DNA of 64,000 nucleotides from the NCBI RefSeq assembly GCF_002234405.1, contig NZ_NMQT01000123.1:26888-90887 (forward strand), given 5' to 3'. The translations under genes were made by a program, and so were the position numbers. Positions 1 through 8,030 of this stretch are shown one piece after another (the first letter of the stretch is position 1; every line of letters starts with the position of its first letter). The stretch comes from Amycolatopsis thailandensis. GTDB lineage: Bacteria > Actinomycetota > Actinomycetes > Mycobacteriales > Pseudonocardiaceae. A model generated the notes under the pieces. That model was not told the DNA's origin, did no database searches, and was given only the letters and a program-made list of their open reading frames with translations.

Positions 1-870
1 GGGGTGGCCGCCTACCATCCCGAGGCGGCCCGGGTCGCGAGAATCGCCGGTGGCGGCAGGCATACGGCCATGGGCTGGTTCTCCCTCGGCGGGAACATCG
101 GCTTCGCCGCCGCCCCCGTGCTCGTCGCCGCGGTCATGGCCCTAGGCGGGCTCCGGATGTCGCCGCTGCTCGTCGTGCCCGCGCTGGCCGGCTCCGTGCT
201 CTGCCTGCCGGTGCTGCGCGCGCTCGCCAGGACAGCCCGCGCCGGCGCCTCATCCGGGGACGTCGCGGGCGTCGACGACTGGAGGTCGTTCACGAGGCTG
301 TCGTTGGCCGTCGTCTTCCGTTCGATCGTGTTCGTCGGGCTGAGCACGTTCGTGTCGCTCTACGCCCAGCAACGGGTCGGCGGCGGCACGGCGACGGGCA
401 GTGCGGCGCTGTTCCTGCTCTACCTCGGCGGCGCCGCGGGCACGCTGCTGGGCAGCAGGCTGGCCGGACGCCGGGACCGGGTCACCGTGGTGCGCCGGTC
501 GTACCTGGCCACCGTCTGCGCGGTCGCGGGGGTCGTGTTCGTGCCGGGTCCGGCGTTCTTCCCGTTCGTCCTCCTGGCCGCGGTGGGCTTGTACGTCCCG
601 TTCTCCCTCCAGATCACGCTCTCCCAGGACTACCTGCCGACGCGCGTCGGCACGGCCAGCGGCGTCACCCTCGGACTGACGGTCAGCATCGGCGGACTCG
701 CGAGTCCCGTCATCGGCGCCATCGCGGACCACACGTCCTTGCGGACGGCCCTGATCCCGTTGATCGCCCTGCCGTTTTTGTGCTGGATCACAACCCGCAC
801 CCTGTCCGAGCCGTGCTCCGTCCAAACCGGAACACCCCGTGAAGAAATATTGACGGATTCGCGGCGATAA
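1..870 (+). CDS. MFS transporter, C-terminal part (5' end outside window)
   Basis: The open frame enters from the left edge and stops at TAA 868-870, so only about 289 C-terminal residues are visible. They form a series of hydrophobic segments rich in Gly, Ala, Leu and Val separated by short basic loops, including a typical MFS loop (GSRLAGRRDRVTVVRRS) between two helices. This matches the second half of a 12-helix major facilitator superfamily protein, probably a drug or sugar-efflux type proton antiporter in the cytoplasmic membrane. The substrate cannot be told from this half. The GTG at position 4 is only the first start-like codon in the window, not a real start. The gene is followed by about 90 bp of non-coding DNA before the lipase gene. 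Confidence 0.8.
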   Translation, partial: GVAAYHPEAARVARIAGGGRHTAMGWFSLGGNIGFAAAPVLVAAVMALGGLRMSPLLVVPALAGSVLCLPVLRALARTARAGASSGDVAGVDDWRSFTRLSLAVVFRSIVFVGLSTFVSLYAQQRVGGGTATGSAALFLLYLGGAAGTLLGSRLAGRRDRVTVVRRSYLATVCAVAGVVFVPGPAFFPFVLLAAVGLYVPFSLQITLSQDYLPTRVGTASGVTLGLTVSIGGLASPVIGAIADHTSLRTALIPLIALPFLCWITTRTLSEPCSVQTGTPREEILTDSRR

Positions 871-958
871 GTGATGTACGGGGCTGTACACCATCGGTTA
901 CCGGCTGGTAGGTTCCGGACATCCAAACGTGATCCACTTCATGATTCAAAGGGGAGTC

Positions 959-2269
959 ATGACCCGAAAGCCCGCTCGCCTGCTGGCCGTCGCGATCGCC
1001 CTCATCGTCGGTTTCGCCGCCGCACCCGCCGCTTCCGCCGCCCCCGCGACCGATTCGTTCTACAGCTACAGCGGCAGTGAACCGCTGTCGTCGTACAGCC
1101 CCGGAACCGTGTTGAAAACCCGGACGCTGAATTACCACGTCATCGGCATTTCCACGCCGCTGAAGGTGACCCAGCTGCTCTACCGGAGCACCGACGCGCA
1201 AGGGAAACCGTCCGCCAACGTCACTTCGGTGGTGCGCAGCCTCACCGGTGACAGCACCAAAGCCGTTTCGTACCAATCGTTCTACGACTCGCTCGACCCC
1301 GAGCACGGCCCGTCGAGGGCGATCGCCGGTGACGTCTCGCTCGGCGGCCTGATCGCCAACGCGGAGGCACTGTTCATCGCGCCCGCGTTGCTGCTGGGCT
1401 ACAACGTCGTCATTCCCGACACCGAAGGCCAGAAGGCGAACTTCGCGGCCGGGCCGGAATACGGCACGAACACCCTGGATTCGATCCGTGCCGCGACCCG
1501 GTCGCCGGGAACGGGCATGAACGACAAGACCCGGTTCGGCCTCATCGGATATTCGGGCGGCGCCATCGCGACCGGGTGGGCCGCCGCGCTCGCGCCGGAT
1601 TACGCCCCCGACGTCAACAAGAATCTGGTCGGCTTCGCCGAAGGCGGGCTGCTCGTCAAACCGTCGCACAATCTCAAGTACGTCAACGGCAGTGTCGCGT
1701 GGACCGGTGTCATTCCGATGGCGCTCATCGGGGTCTCGCGATCCTTCGGCATCGATCTCAAGCCGTACGCGAATTCTTACGGCCTTCAGGTGCTCAAGGA
1801 CATGGAAAAGGCGTCGATCGTCGACGCGCTCGGCCGGTACCCCGGGCTGACGTGGGAGAAGTTCGTCAAGCCCGAGTACACCAACCCGAACAAGGTGCTG
1901 CCGTACGTCGAGGCCGTGAACAAGATCAACCTCGGCTCCGCGGCGACACCGACCGTGCCCGGGTACATCGCACAGGGCAACAACGGTGTCCTGGAAGGCA
2001 CTTTCGGCAATCCGCCGGGGATCGGGACCGGTGACGGCGTCATGGTGGCCGGCGACGTGCGGTCGCTCGCTCGGCAGTACTGCGACACCGGCAACAAGTC
2101 GATCAAATACGACCAGTACAACCTGTTGAGCCACGTCGGGGCGGCCGTCGCCTGGGCGCCGCAGGCCGTCGGCTGGCTCAACGACCGGTTCGCGGGCAAG
2201 ACCGCGCCGTCCACCTGCGGGAAGATCGCGCCCGGCAACTCCCTTGCCCCGGAGGTGCCGGTCAGCTGA
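959..2269 (+). CDS. secreted lipase (LIP / secretory lipase family)
   Basis: A 436-residue protein with a clear Sec signal peptide: basic MTRKPAR, a hydrophobic stretch, then an Ala-X-Ala cleavage region near residue 28. The nucleophile elbow G-Y-S-G-G is visible with Ser at about residue 199, and length and sequence style fit the PF03583 secretory lipases, which hydrolyse triacylglycerols or long-chain esters outside the cell. A start at 929 (GTG) is also open, but the ATG at 959 is preceded by GGGGAG at ideal spacing and starts directly at the signal peptide, so it is preferred. A perfect long hairpin follows 11 bp after the stop and probably terminates the transcript. Confidence in the hydrolase fold is high; the exact substrate is not known. 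Confidence 0.85.
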   Translation: MTRKPARLLAVAIALIVGFAAAPAASAAPATDSFYSYSGSEPLSSYSPGTVLKTRTLNYHVIGISTPLKVTQLLYRSTDAQGKPSANVTSVVRSLTGDSTKAVSYQSFYDSLDPEHGPSRAIAGDVSLGGLIANAEALFIAPALLLGYNVVIPDTEGQKANFAAGPEYGTNTLDSIRAATRSPGTGMNDKTRFGLIGYSGGAIATGWAAALAPDYAPDVNKNLVGFAEGGLLVKPSHNLKYVNGSVAWTGVIPMALIGVSRSFGIDLKPYANSYGLQVLKDMEKASIVDALGRYPGLTWEKFVKPEYTNPNKVLPYVEAVNKINLGSAATPTVPGYIAQGNNGVLEGTFGNPPGIGTGDGVMVAGDVRSLARQYCDTGNKSIKYDQYNLLSHVGAAVAWAPQAVGWLNDRFAGKTAPSTCGKIAPGNSLAPEVPVS

Positions 2270-2279
2270 CCGCGATGGT

Positions 2280-2330
2280 CCGTGAAGGCCTCCTTCCCTA
2301 CTCTCAAGGTAGGGAAGGAGGCCTTCACGG
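2280..2330. terminator. perfect 22-bp stem hairpin between lipase and TetR genes
   Basis: Arms 2280-2301 and 2309-2330 are perfect reverse complements around a 7-base loop (TCTCAAG). The left arm contains GTGAAGGCCTCCTTCCCTAC. It lies 11 bp after the lipase stop and just before the TetR start, so a terminator role for the lipase transcript is likely, although there is no T-run. The perfection and length of the stem also look like a dispersed intergenic repeat family. Confidence 0.7.
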
Positions 2331-2356
2331 GTTTCCGGACCGGTACGGTGCCGCAC

Positions 2357-3001
2357 GTGACCGAGCACCGCAGGCTGCCGAAGGGCCCGCACAACCTCAG
2401 CCGCGACGAGGTCGCCGGGACCCAGCGGGCCCGGTTGATCGACGCCGTGCTGGAGAACGCCGGCAAACGCGGCTACGTCGCCACCACCGTCGGCCACATC
2501 ACCGCCACCGCGGGCGTGTCACGGACCTCGTTCTACGAACAGTTCACCGGCAAACAGGACGCGTTCCTCGCCGCCTATCGCGAGATCACCACCGAGTTCA
2601 TCACCCAGGGCGTCGCCGCGGGCGCCGAAGCCGCGACTCCGCTGGATGCCGTCGCTGCCTGCTGTGACTTCCTCGTCGACTACGTGCACCGGCGCCCTGT
2701 CGCCGTCCGCGCGGTACTGCTGGAGATCTACGCGCTCGGCGACGCGGGACTCGAAGCGCGGGAGAAAACCTTGCGCGCCGGGGAAGCCGTTTTCGACCGG
2801 ACGGCGAAATGGCTGCGTACCACCGACCCCGCGTTGCCGGCACCGCCGCCGTTCACCGCGCGGACGGTCGTCGCCGCCACCATCGAACTGATCACGCAGG
2901 CCATCTGGATCGGCACCGAAGACGCCTACGGGCAAGCGCGCGAAGCCGTCCGCTACACGTGGCTGCTCGGCCTGTTCGGGCATCGGAGCGTCGACGCCTG
3001 A
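2357..3001 (+). CDS. TetR/AcrR family transcriptional regulator
   Basis: A 214-residue protein. Residues of about 15-65 form a TetR DNA-binding domain: a helix beginning RARLIDAVLENAGKRGY, then the recognition helix region VGHITATAGVSRTSFYEQF. The rest is an all-helical ligand and dimerisation domain. The open frame extends upstream to 2282, but that part would be translated from the hairpin at 2280-2330, so the GTG at 2357 (VTEHRRL) is chosen as start. It lies directly upstream of the zinc-finger gene at 3073, whose promoter carries a repeated inverted motif that this regulator could bind (inference). The ligand is unknown. Confidence 0.85.
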   Translation: MTEHRRLPKGPHNLSRDEVAGTQRARLIDAVLENAGKRGYVATTVGHITATAGVSRTSFYEQFTGKQDAFLAAYREITTEFITQGVAAGAEAATPLDAVAACCDFLVDYVHRRPVAVRAVLLEIYALGDAGLEAREKTLRAGEAVFDRTAKWLRTTDPALPAPPPFTARTVVAATIELITQAIWIGTEDAYGQAREAVRYTWLLGLFGHRSVDA

Positions 3002-3012
3002 TCACCGGTCGC

Positions 3013-3061
3013 TTGTCAGGACACTCCTGACGGGTCTAACTTGTCAGGTACACCCTGACGA
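3013..3061 (+). promoter_or_regulatory. promoter with two copies of an inverted-repeat operator
   Basis: Two related 21-bp elements start at 3013 (TTGTCAGGACACTCCTGACG) and 3041 (TTGTCAGGTACACCCTGACG), 28 bp apart. Each contains TCAGG and CCTGA half-sites. The first copy supplies a plausible -35 (TTGTCA) with CTAACT 17 bp downstream as -10; the second copy lies between this promoter and the GTG at 3073. The arrangement suits repression by a dimeric regulator, with the adjacent TetR as the obvious candidate. The promoter assignment is inferred. Confidence 0.6.
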
Positions 3062-3072
3062 GAGGATTCGTC

Positions 3073-3405
3073 GTGAACCGTTGCTCGTTCTGCAAACGTT
3101 CGGCCGACGACGTCGGCACCTTGGTCGCCGGAGCCGGTGTCTACATCTGCGACGACTGCGTGGTGTTGTGCGCCGAGGCGGTCAAGAACAAGCCCGCCGG
3201 GCTGAAGCGCGCCACTCCGGTTTGGGAAGGCGTCGACGATGCCGCCCTTATCGCGCATCTGCCGCGTATCGAAGCGATTCGCCATCTGGTGGACGACGAC
3301 CTGCGGTCCTGGGTCGGCGAAGCCCGTCGCCGTGGCATCTCGTGGGACCGCGTCGGCGAAGCGCTGGGCATGCGACGCCAGTCGGCATGGGAACGGTTCG
3401 CCTGA
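3073..3405 (+). CDS. small protein with ClpX-type C4 zinc finger and C-terminal helix-turn-helix-like segment
   Basis: A 110-residue protein. The N-terminal 35 residues match the zf-C4 domain normally found at the N-terminus of ClpX: CSFC, then about 20 residues later CDDCVVLC, giving the four zinc-binding cysteines. There is no AAA+ ATPase domain, so it is not ClpX itself. The C-terminal half (RGISWDRVGEALGMRRQSAWERF) reads like a helix-turn-helix of the type seen in small actinobacterial regulators. It may therefore bind DNA, dimerise through the zinc finger, or act as a Clp adaptor; the sequence alone does not decide. The GTG start at 3073 has GAGAGG upstream. The stop is one base from the convergent SDR stop. 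Confidence 0.75.
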   Translation: MNRCSFCKRSADDVGTLVAGAGVYICDDCVVLCAEAVKNKPAGLKRATPVWEGVDDAALIAHLPRIEAIRHLVDDDLRSWVGEARRRGISWDRVGEALGMRRQSAWERFA

Positions 3406-3406
3406 G

Positions 3407-4255
3407 CTAGCGGGCGAGACGACGGCGTTCGAAGTCCACGATCAGCTTCGGGTAGAGGCGCGGAAGCAGCCGGACGAGCCTGTCGACCAGTTTCGCATCG
3501 TTTCCGACGAGCACGCGCGGTTTCCCGGCTTCGACCCCGTCGACGATGATGCGGGCGGCCTGATCGGCGGGCATCTTCAGCAGCTTCTCGTTGTACACGC
3601 GGACGCGTTCCCGCTGCTCGGCCGTGGGCTCGATACCGCGGGCCTCGGCTTCCTTCAACGCCGCCGAGGCGATGCCGGTCTTGCCCCCGCCCGGGTGGAC
3701 GACCGTCACCCGCACCGGATGCCTGCCCGCGATCATCTCGGTGCGCAGCGCCTCGGTGAACCCGCGGACGCCGAACTTGCTGGCGCAGTAGGCGCTGAGC
3801 GTCGGCTGGGCCATGAAACCGTTGAGACTGGACACGTTGACGACCTGGCCGTCGCCGGAGTCGATCAAATGCGGCAGGAATGCCTTGGTGCCGTTGATGA
3901 CGCCGAAGAGGTTGACCGCGAGCGTGCGGTCGTAGAGCTCCCATTCGGCGTCGAGAACGGTCTGCCCGCCACCGGCGATGCCAGCGTTGTTGTAGATCTG
4001 GTGCACCACACCGAACTGCGCGGCGACCGTGTCCGCGTAGTCCAGGACGGCCGCCCGGTCGCCGACGTCCAGCGCGGCACCCTGCACTTCGGCGCCGAGC
4101 GCCTTGACCTGGGCGACGGTCTCGGCCAGCCCGGTTTCGTCCACATCGGACACCGCGAGACGCGCTCCGCGCCGGGCGAGTTCGAGGGCCAGCTGACGGC
4201 CGATGCCGGAACCGGCACCGGTGACGACGGCGACCTTGCCGCGAACACTGCTCAT
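3407..4255 (-). CDS. short-chain dehydrogenase/reductase (SDR)
   Basis: A 282-residue classical SDR. The Rossmann cofactor motif TGAGSGIG is near residue 12, followed by NNAG, then the catalytic Ser (VSSLNG) and Y-x-x-x-K (YCASK). The acidic D in SDVDE after beta-2 favours NAD(H), which is inferred. The ATG at 4255 overlaps the stop of the upstream hydrolase gene in ATGA, so the longer open frame upstream is a shadow and the genes are translationally coupled. As third gene after a Baeyer-Villiger monooxygenase and a hydrolase, it probably oxidises or reduces an alcohol/ketone in the same pathway. It resembles the mymA-lipR-sadH order of Mycobacterium tuberculosis. Confidence 0.85.
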   Translation of the reverse strand: MSSVRGKVAVVTGAGSGIGRQLALELARRGARLAVSDVDETGLAETVAQVKALGAEVQGAALDVGDRAAVLDYADTVAAQFGVVHQIYNNAGIAGGGQTVLDAEWELYDRTLAVNLFGVINGTKAFLPHLIDSGDGQVVNVSSLNGFMAQPTLSAYCASKFGVRGFTEALRTEMIAGRHPVRVTVVHPGGGKTGIASAALKEAEARGIEPTAEQRERVRVYNEKLLKMPADQAARIIVDGVEAGKPRVLVGNDAKLVDRLVRLLPRLYPKLIVDFERRRLAR

Positions 4256-5151
4256 CGGGATTCTCCTGCCGGATCGAGGGCCAGTTCCGCGGTGAGCTCG
4301 ACGAGCCTCTCGACGAGATCCGGGGCGATGTGGTGGCCCATACCGGGGATTTCGACGTAGCGGGCGCCGTTGACGGCCTTCGCGGTCGCCCGGCCGCCGC
4401 TGTGGTGGACCATGCGGTCGGTGTCCCCGTGGACGACGACGGTCGGGCAGGTGATCCGGCCGAGTTCGGCGGTGCGGTCGCCGCTGGCCTGGATCGCGCC
4501 GATCTGGCGGGCGATGCCGCTGCGGGCCCGCCGTCCACCGGCCCGTTCCCACAGCTCGATGGCCCACGCCGTCTCGACGTCCTTGTCCAGCGGGAACCTC
4601 GACGAGCCGAGGTGACCCATCATCGCCAGGTGACCGGCCACCGATTCCTCGACCGTCGTGGCCGGCCGCCGCGCCATGCGCAGCAGCGTCGACCGCGCCG
4701 GCTGCCCGACCCGGCGGTGCCCGGTGGTGGAGAAGATCGACGTCAGCGTCAGGACACGGCCGGGATTCCGGGCGGCGACGGTCTGGGCGATCATGCCGCC
4801 CATCGACATGCCGACCAGATGCGTCTTCTCGATGCCCAGGTGGTCCAGCAGGCCGACGGTGTCCGCCGCCATGTCCCCCAGGTCGTACGCCCCCGGCAGA
4901 GGCCGGGCCAGCAACTGCCGGACCTTGCCGGGATTCGGCGCCTTGATGCGGTCCGAGCGGCCCGCGTCCCGGTTGTCGAAGCTGATGACCCGGAAGCCGC
5001 GGCCGGTGAACCCCTCGATCATCGGCCGCGGCCACGACGTGAGATCCAGGCCGAGCCCGGCGATCAGCACCAGCGGCACACCATCGGCCGGGCCGTCCTC
5101 GCGATAGCAGATCCGCGGGCCGCCGGGCAGGTCGGCGAAGCTGTCGGTCAC
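4252..5151 (-). CDS. alpha/beta hydrolase
   Basis: A 299-residue alpha/beta-hydrolase fold protein. The nucleophile elbow G-M-S-M-G-G, the acid in VVVHGDTDRMV and the histidine in GMGHH form the expected Ser-Asp-His triad, and the oxyanion region is LIAGLGLDL. The GTG start at 5151 overlaps the stop of the upstream monooxygenase gene (GTGA), so that start is chosen over the upstream open frame to 5262. Its own stop overlaps the SDR start. In this operon it most likely hydrolyses the ester or lactone made by the Baeyer-Villiger enzyme; the natural substrate is unknown. Confidence 0.85.
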   Translation of the reverse strand: MTDSFADLPGGPRICYREDGPADGVPLVLIAGLGLDLTSWPRPMIEGFTGRGFRVISFDNRDAGRSDRIKAPNPGKVRQLLARPLPGAYDLGDMAADTVGLLDHLGIEKTHLVGMSMGGMIAQTVAARNPGRVLTLTSIFSTTGHRRVGQPARSTLLRMARRPATTVEESVAGHLAMMGHLGSSRFPLDKDVETAWAIELWERAGGRRARSGIARQIGAIQASGDRTAELGRITCPTVVVHGDTDRMVHHSGGRATAKAVNGARYVEIPGMGHHIAPDLVERLVELTAELALDPAGESR

Positions 5152-6641
5152 GAGCTCACCGCTTCCCGGACCTGCGCGCGGGAGAAGTGCAGCTCGGGAT
5201 CGGTGATGTCGTCCGCGCGCAGCAGCTTGATGTCCGAGTGGTAGCTCATCGACGTCAGCCACGGCAGGCGGTCACCCTGGCGCGGAAGCTGATCGAGGGC
5301 ACGCTGGACGTATCCGGCGGCGAAGTCCAGGAACGGCCGCGTCGGCATGTCCGGATCGGCGAGGACGGGACGGCAGACGTCGTAGCCGTGAGTGTCCATA
5401 TGCGACAGCAGGCGGCAGAAGTGCTCGCACAGCAGGCCGATCTTGAGCGTCCACGACGAGTTCGTGTAGCCGATCGCGAACGCGGCGTTCGGCACGTCCG
5501 AAAGCATCATTCCCTTGTAGGCGACCGTTTCCGGCAGGATCACCGGCTTGCCGTCGACGCTGAGCTTCGCCCCGCCGAACACCTGGAGGTTCAGGCCGGT
5601 GGCGGTGACGATGATGTCCGCCTCCAGCTCGCGCCCGGATTCGAGCAGGACACCCTTCTCGGTGAAGGTCTTGATCTTGTCGGTGACGACGTCGGCCTGC
5701 CCCTTGCGGATCGCGGCGAACAGGTCACCGCCGGGCACGGCGCACAACCGCTGGTCCCACGGGTCGTACGGCGGGTTGAAATGCTCGTCGACCGGATAGT
5801 CCTTGGGCAGCTGCTTCTTGTTGACGTAGCGGATGAGCCCGCGGGCGGTCTTCGGGAACTTCTGGCAGAACTGCCAGACCGCGAGTCCCTTGCGGATGTT
5901 CTTGCGCCGGGTGAGCGCGTACGCCCGCTCGTCGCCGAGGATCTTGCGCAGGCCGTTGGCGAGCTTGTCCTCGCGCGGCACCGGCATGACGTAGGTCGGG
6001 GTGCGTTGCAGCATCGTCACGTGCGCCGCGGTCCCCGCCATCGCCGGGATCAGGGTGACCGCGGTGGCGCCGCTGCCGATCACGACGACGCGCTTGCCCG
6101 CGTAGTCGAGGTCCTCCGGCCAGTGCTGCGGGTGCACGATCGTGCCGGTGAACCGGTCGCGGCCCTCGAAACGCGGGGTGAAGCCCTCGTCGTAGCGGTA
6201 GTAGCCGCCCGCGTTGAACAGCCAGCCCGCGCTGAGCCGGGTGCGCTCGCCGGTGTCGGTCCGCTCGATCTCCAGCAGCCAGTGGGACTCGTCACTCGAC
6301 CAGGCGGCCGAGAGCAGCTTGTGGTGGTAGCGGATGCTGGGTTCGAGGCCGTTCTCGGCGACCGTCTCGCGCAGGTACGACAGGATCCGGGGCGCGTCGG
6401 CGATGGACTGCTTGTCACGCCACGGCTTGAACTCGTAGCCGAAGGTGTGGAGGTCGGAGTCCGACCGGATGCCGGGGTACCGGAACAGGTCCCAGGTGCC
6501 GCCGGACGTGCCGCGGGCCTCCAGGATGGCGAACGTCTTGCCCGGGTTCTCGGTCTTCAGGTAGCGCGCTGCCCCGATCCCGGAAATCCCGGCCCCGATG
6601 ATGACCACGTCGAGGTGCTCGACGGGTGTGCTCGTCGTCAT
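5148..6641 (-). CDS. Baeyer-Villiger flavin-containing monooxygenase
   Basis: A 497-residue FAD/NADPH enzyme. The N-terminal FAD Rossmann motif GAGISGIG is near residue 15, a second nucleotide motif GSGATAVT follows in the middle, and the Baeyer-Villiger fingerprint FxGxxxHxxxWP is seen intact as FTGTIVHPQHWP. Such enzymes insert oxygen next to a carbonyl to give esters or lactones. The ATG at 6641 is preceded by GGAG at good spacing and begins just before the first Rossmann strand; the open frame to 6749 is not needed. It heads a three-gene coupled operon and is divergent from a PucR-type regulator. The closest named layout is the mymA (Rv3083) cluster of mycobacteria. Confidence 0.9.
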   Translation of the reverse strand: MTTSTPVEHLDVVIIGAGISGIGAARYLKTENPGKTFAILEARGTSGGTWDLFRYPGIRSDSDLHTFGYEFKPWRDKQSIADAPRILSYLRETVAENGLEPSIRYHHKLLSAAWSSDESHWLLEIERTDTGERTRLSAGWLFNAGGYYRYDEGFTPRFEGRDRFTGTIVHPQHWPEDLDYAGKRVVVIGSGATAVTLIPAMAGTAAHVTMLQRTPTYVMPVPREDKLANGLRKILGDERAYALTRRKNIRKGLAVWQFCQKFPKTARGLIRYVNKKQLPKDYPVDEHFNPPYDPWDQRLCAVPGGDLFAAIRKGQADVVTDKIKTFTEKGVLLESGRELEADIIVTATGLNLQVFGGAKLSVDGKPVILPETVAYKGMMLSDVPNAAFAIGYTNSSWTLKIGLLCEHFCRLLSHMDTHGYDVCRPVLADPDMPTRPFLDFAAGYVQRALDQLPRQGDRLPWLTSMSYHSDIKLLRADDITDPELHFSRAQVREAVSS

Positions 6642-6710
6642 GCGGTACTCCAGCCTCGTCTCGGTTCTCCCCACCATGCGGGTGCGCGGGGGAATTGCGC
6701 TAGCACTATC

Positions 6711-6738
6711 TGCACCATCATGATGGGTCCATGGTGCA
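6711..6738. promoter_or_regulatory. inverted repeat in the monooxygenase/PucR divergent promoter region
   Basis: TGCACCAT (6711-6718) and ATGGTGCA (6731-6738) form a perfect 8-bp inverted repeat with 12 bp between the arms, and CATCATGATG at 6716-6725 is a smaller palindrome inside it. The right arm overlaps the ATG of the regulator gene. It is a plausible operator for autoregulation and for control of the divergent monooxygenase operon; this is inferred. Confidence 0.5.
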
Positions 6739-7975
6739 AAGTGCCGCATCCCCGTGGCCGACGCTGTCCGCCGAGGCGCGTGAGCTCTTCCGGCGAGGGG
6801 CGGAGATCGTCCTGCATCCGCGCGCCGAATGGATCGAGGAGCTGCACGAGGCCTCGCTCGGCGGGGGCAGCATGCGCGCGGTCGCCGAGGACCCCGTGCT
6901 CACCGAGGGCACCAAGCGCGCGAACCTGGCGAATCTGCTGCACTGGGCGGCCGCCAACGTGCAGCATCCGGGCAAACGAGTCACCGCCAACCTGAACCAG
7001 GAGGTGCTCGAAGGCGCCCGCGACATGGTGCGCCGCGGCTTCGACTCCGGCGGCCTCGACGCCTACCGGCGGGCACAGGGCGTGGCCTGGCGGCGCTGGA
7101 TCGAGATCTGCTTCGACCTCACGTCGGACCCGGTCCTGCTCCGCGAACTGCTGGACGTCTCGTCACTGTCGATCACCACGTTCATCGAGGACACCGTCGC
7201 CGCGGTGTCCGAACGGATGGCCGCCGAACGCAGCGAACTCACCCGCGGCGCGCACGCCGAACGGCGGGCCACCGTCACGCTGCTGCTGGAGGGCGCGCCG
7301 ATCGGCCGTTCGCGGGCCGAAGCCCAGCTGGGCTATCCGCTCGCCGGACCGCATACGGCCGCGATCGTCTGGAGCGGTTCGGCCACCCCGTCGTCCCAGC
7401 AGCTCGAAACCGCCGCCGAGACGCTCATGCGGGCCAGCGACGCTTCGCACCGGCTGACCGTCGTCGCCAGCGCGGCCGCCCTGTGGGTCTGGCTCCCCGG
7501 CCGGACCCCGCCCCGGATGGACCGGCTCGCCGAAGACCTCGCACCGCACCCCGACGTCCGGGTGGCGCTGGGACGGCCCGGCAGCGGCATCGACGGTTTC
7601 CGCCGCAGCCATCTGGACGCCGCCGCCACCCAGCGGATGCTCGCCCGGCTCACCTCACCGCAGCAGATCGCGCGCTACCAGGACATCCAGTTGCTCGCTC
7701 TGCTCACCGGCGACCCGGCGCAGGCGGGCGAATTCATCGCCGACACGCTCGGCGACTTCCGGCACGCCGACGCCGAAACCCGCGAGACCGTCCGGACCTA
7801 TGTGCACGAACTGGGCAACACGACGCGGACCGCGGAACGGCTCTACACCCATCGGAACACCGTCGTCCGGCGGTTGGCGCGGGCCGACGAACTGCTTCCG
7901 CGGCCGTTGGCGGAGAACGCGGTGGATGTGGCGGTGGCGCTGGAAACGTTGCGATGGCTGGGAAGCGGCGCCTGA
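6731..7975 (+). CDS. PucR/CdaR-family transcriptional regulator
   Basis: A 414-residue protein. The C-terminal 60 residues carry the PucR helix-turn-helix (YVHELGNTTRTAERLYTHRN followed by TVVRRLARADELL). The centre (about 180-330) is the GGDEF-like region usual for PucR-type activators, and the N-terminal part is a helical sensory region. The gene is divergent from the monooxygenase operon with 89 bp between starts, so it likely controls that operon in response to a substrate or fatty acid (inference from family and context). No convincing Shine-Dalgarno precedes the ATG at 6731, and the start lies inside an inverted repeat. Confidence 0.85.
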   Translation: MVQSAASPWPTLSAEARELFRRGAEIVLHPRAEWIEELHEASLGGGSMRAVAEDPVLTEGTKRANLANLLHWAAANVQHPGKRVTANLNQEVLEGARDMVRRGFDSGGLDAYRRAQGVAWRRWIEICFDLTSDPVLLRELLDVSSLSITTFIEDTVAAVSERMAAERSELTRGAHAERRATVTLLLEGAPIGRSRAEAQLGYPLAGPHTAAIVWSGSATPSSQQLETAAETLMRASDASHRLTVVASAAALWVWLPGRTPPRMDRLAEDLAPHPDVRVALGRPGSGIDGFRRSHLDAAATQRMLARLTSPQQIARYQDIQLLALLTGDPAQAGEFIADTLGDFRHADAETRETVRTYVHELGNTTRTAERLYTHRNTVVRRLARADELLPRPLAENAVDVAVALETLRWLGSGA

Positions 7976-8030
7976 AACTGTCGGGGGTGTCGGGCAGGAT
8001 GGTTTCGTCGATCAACACTGTGGAGGGGTA

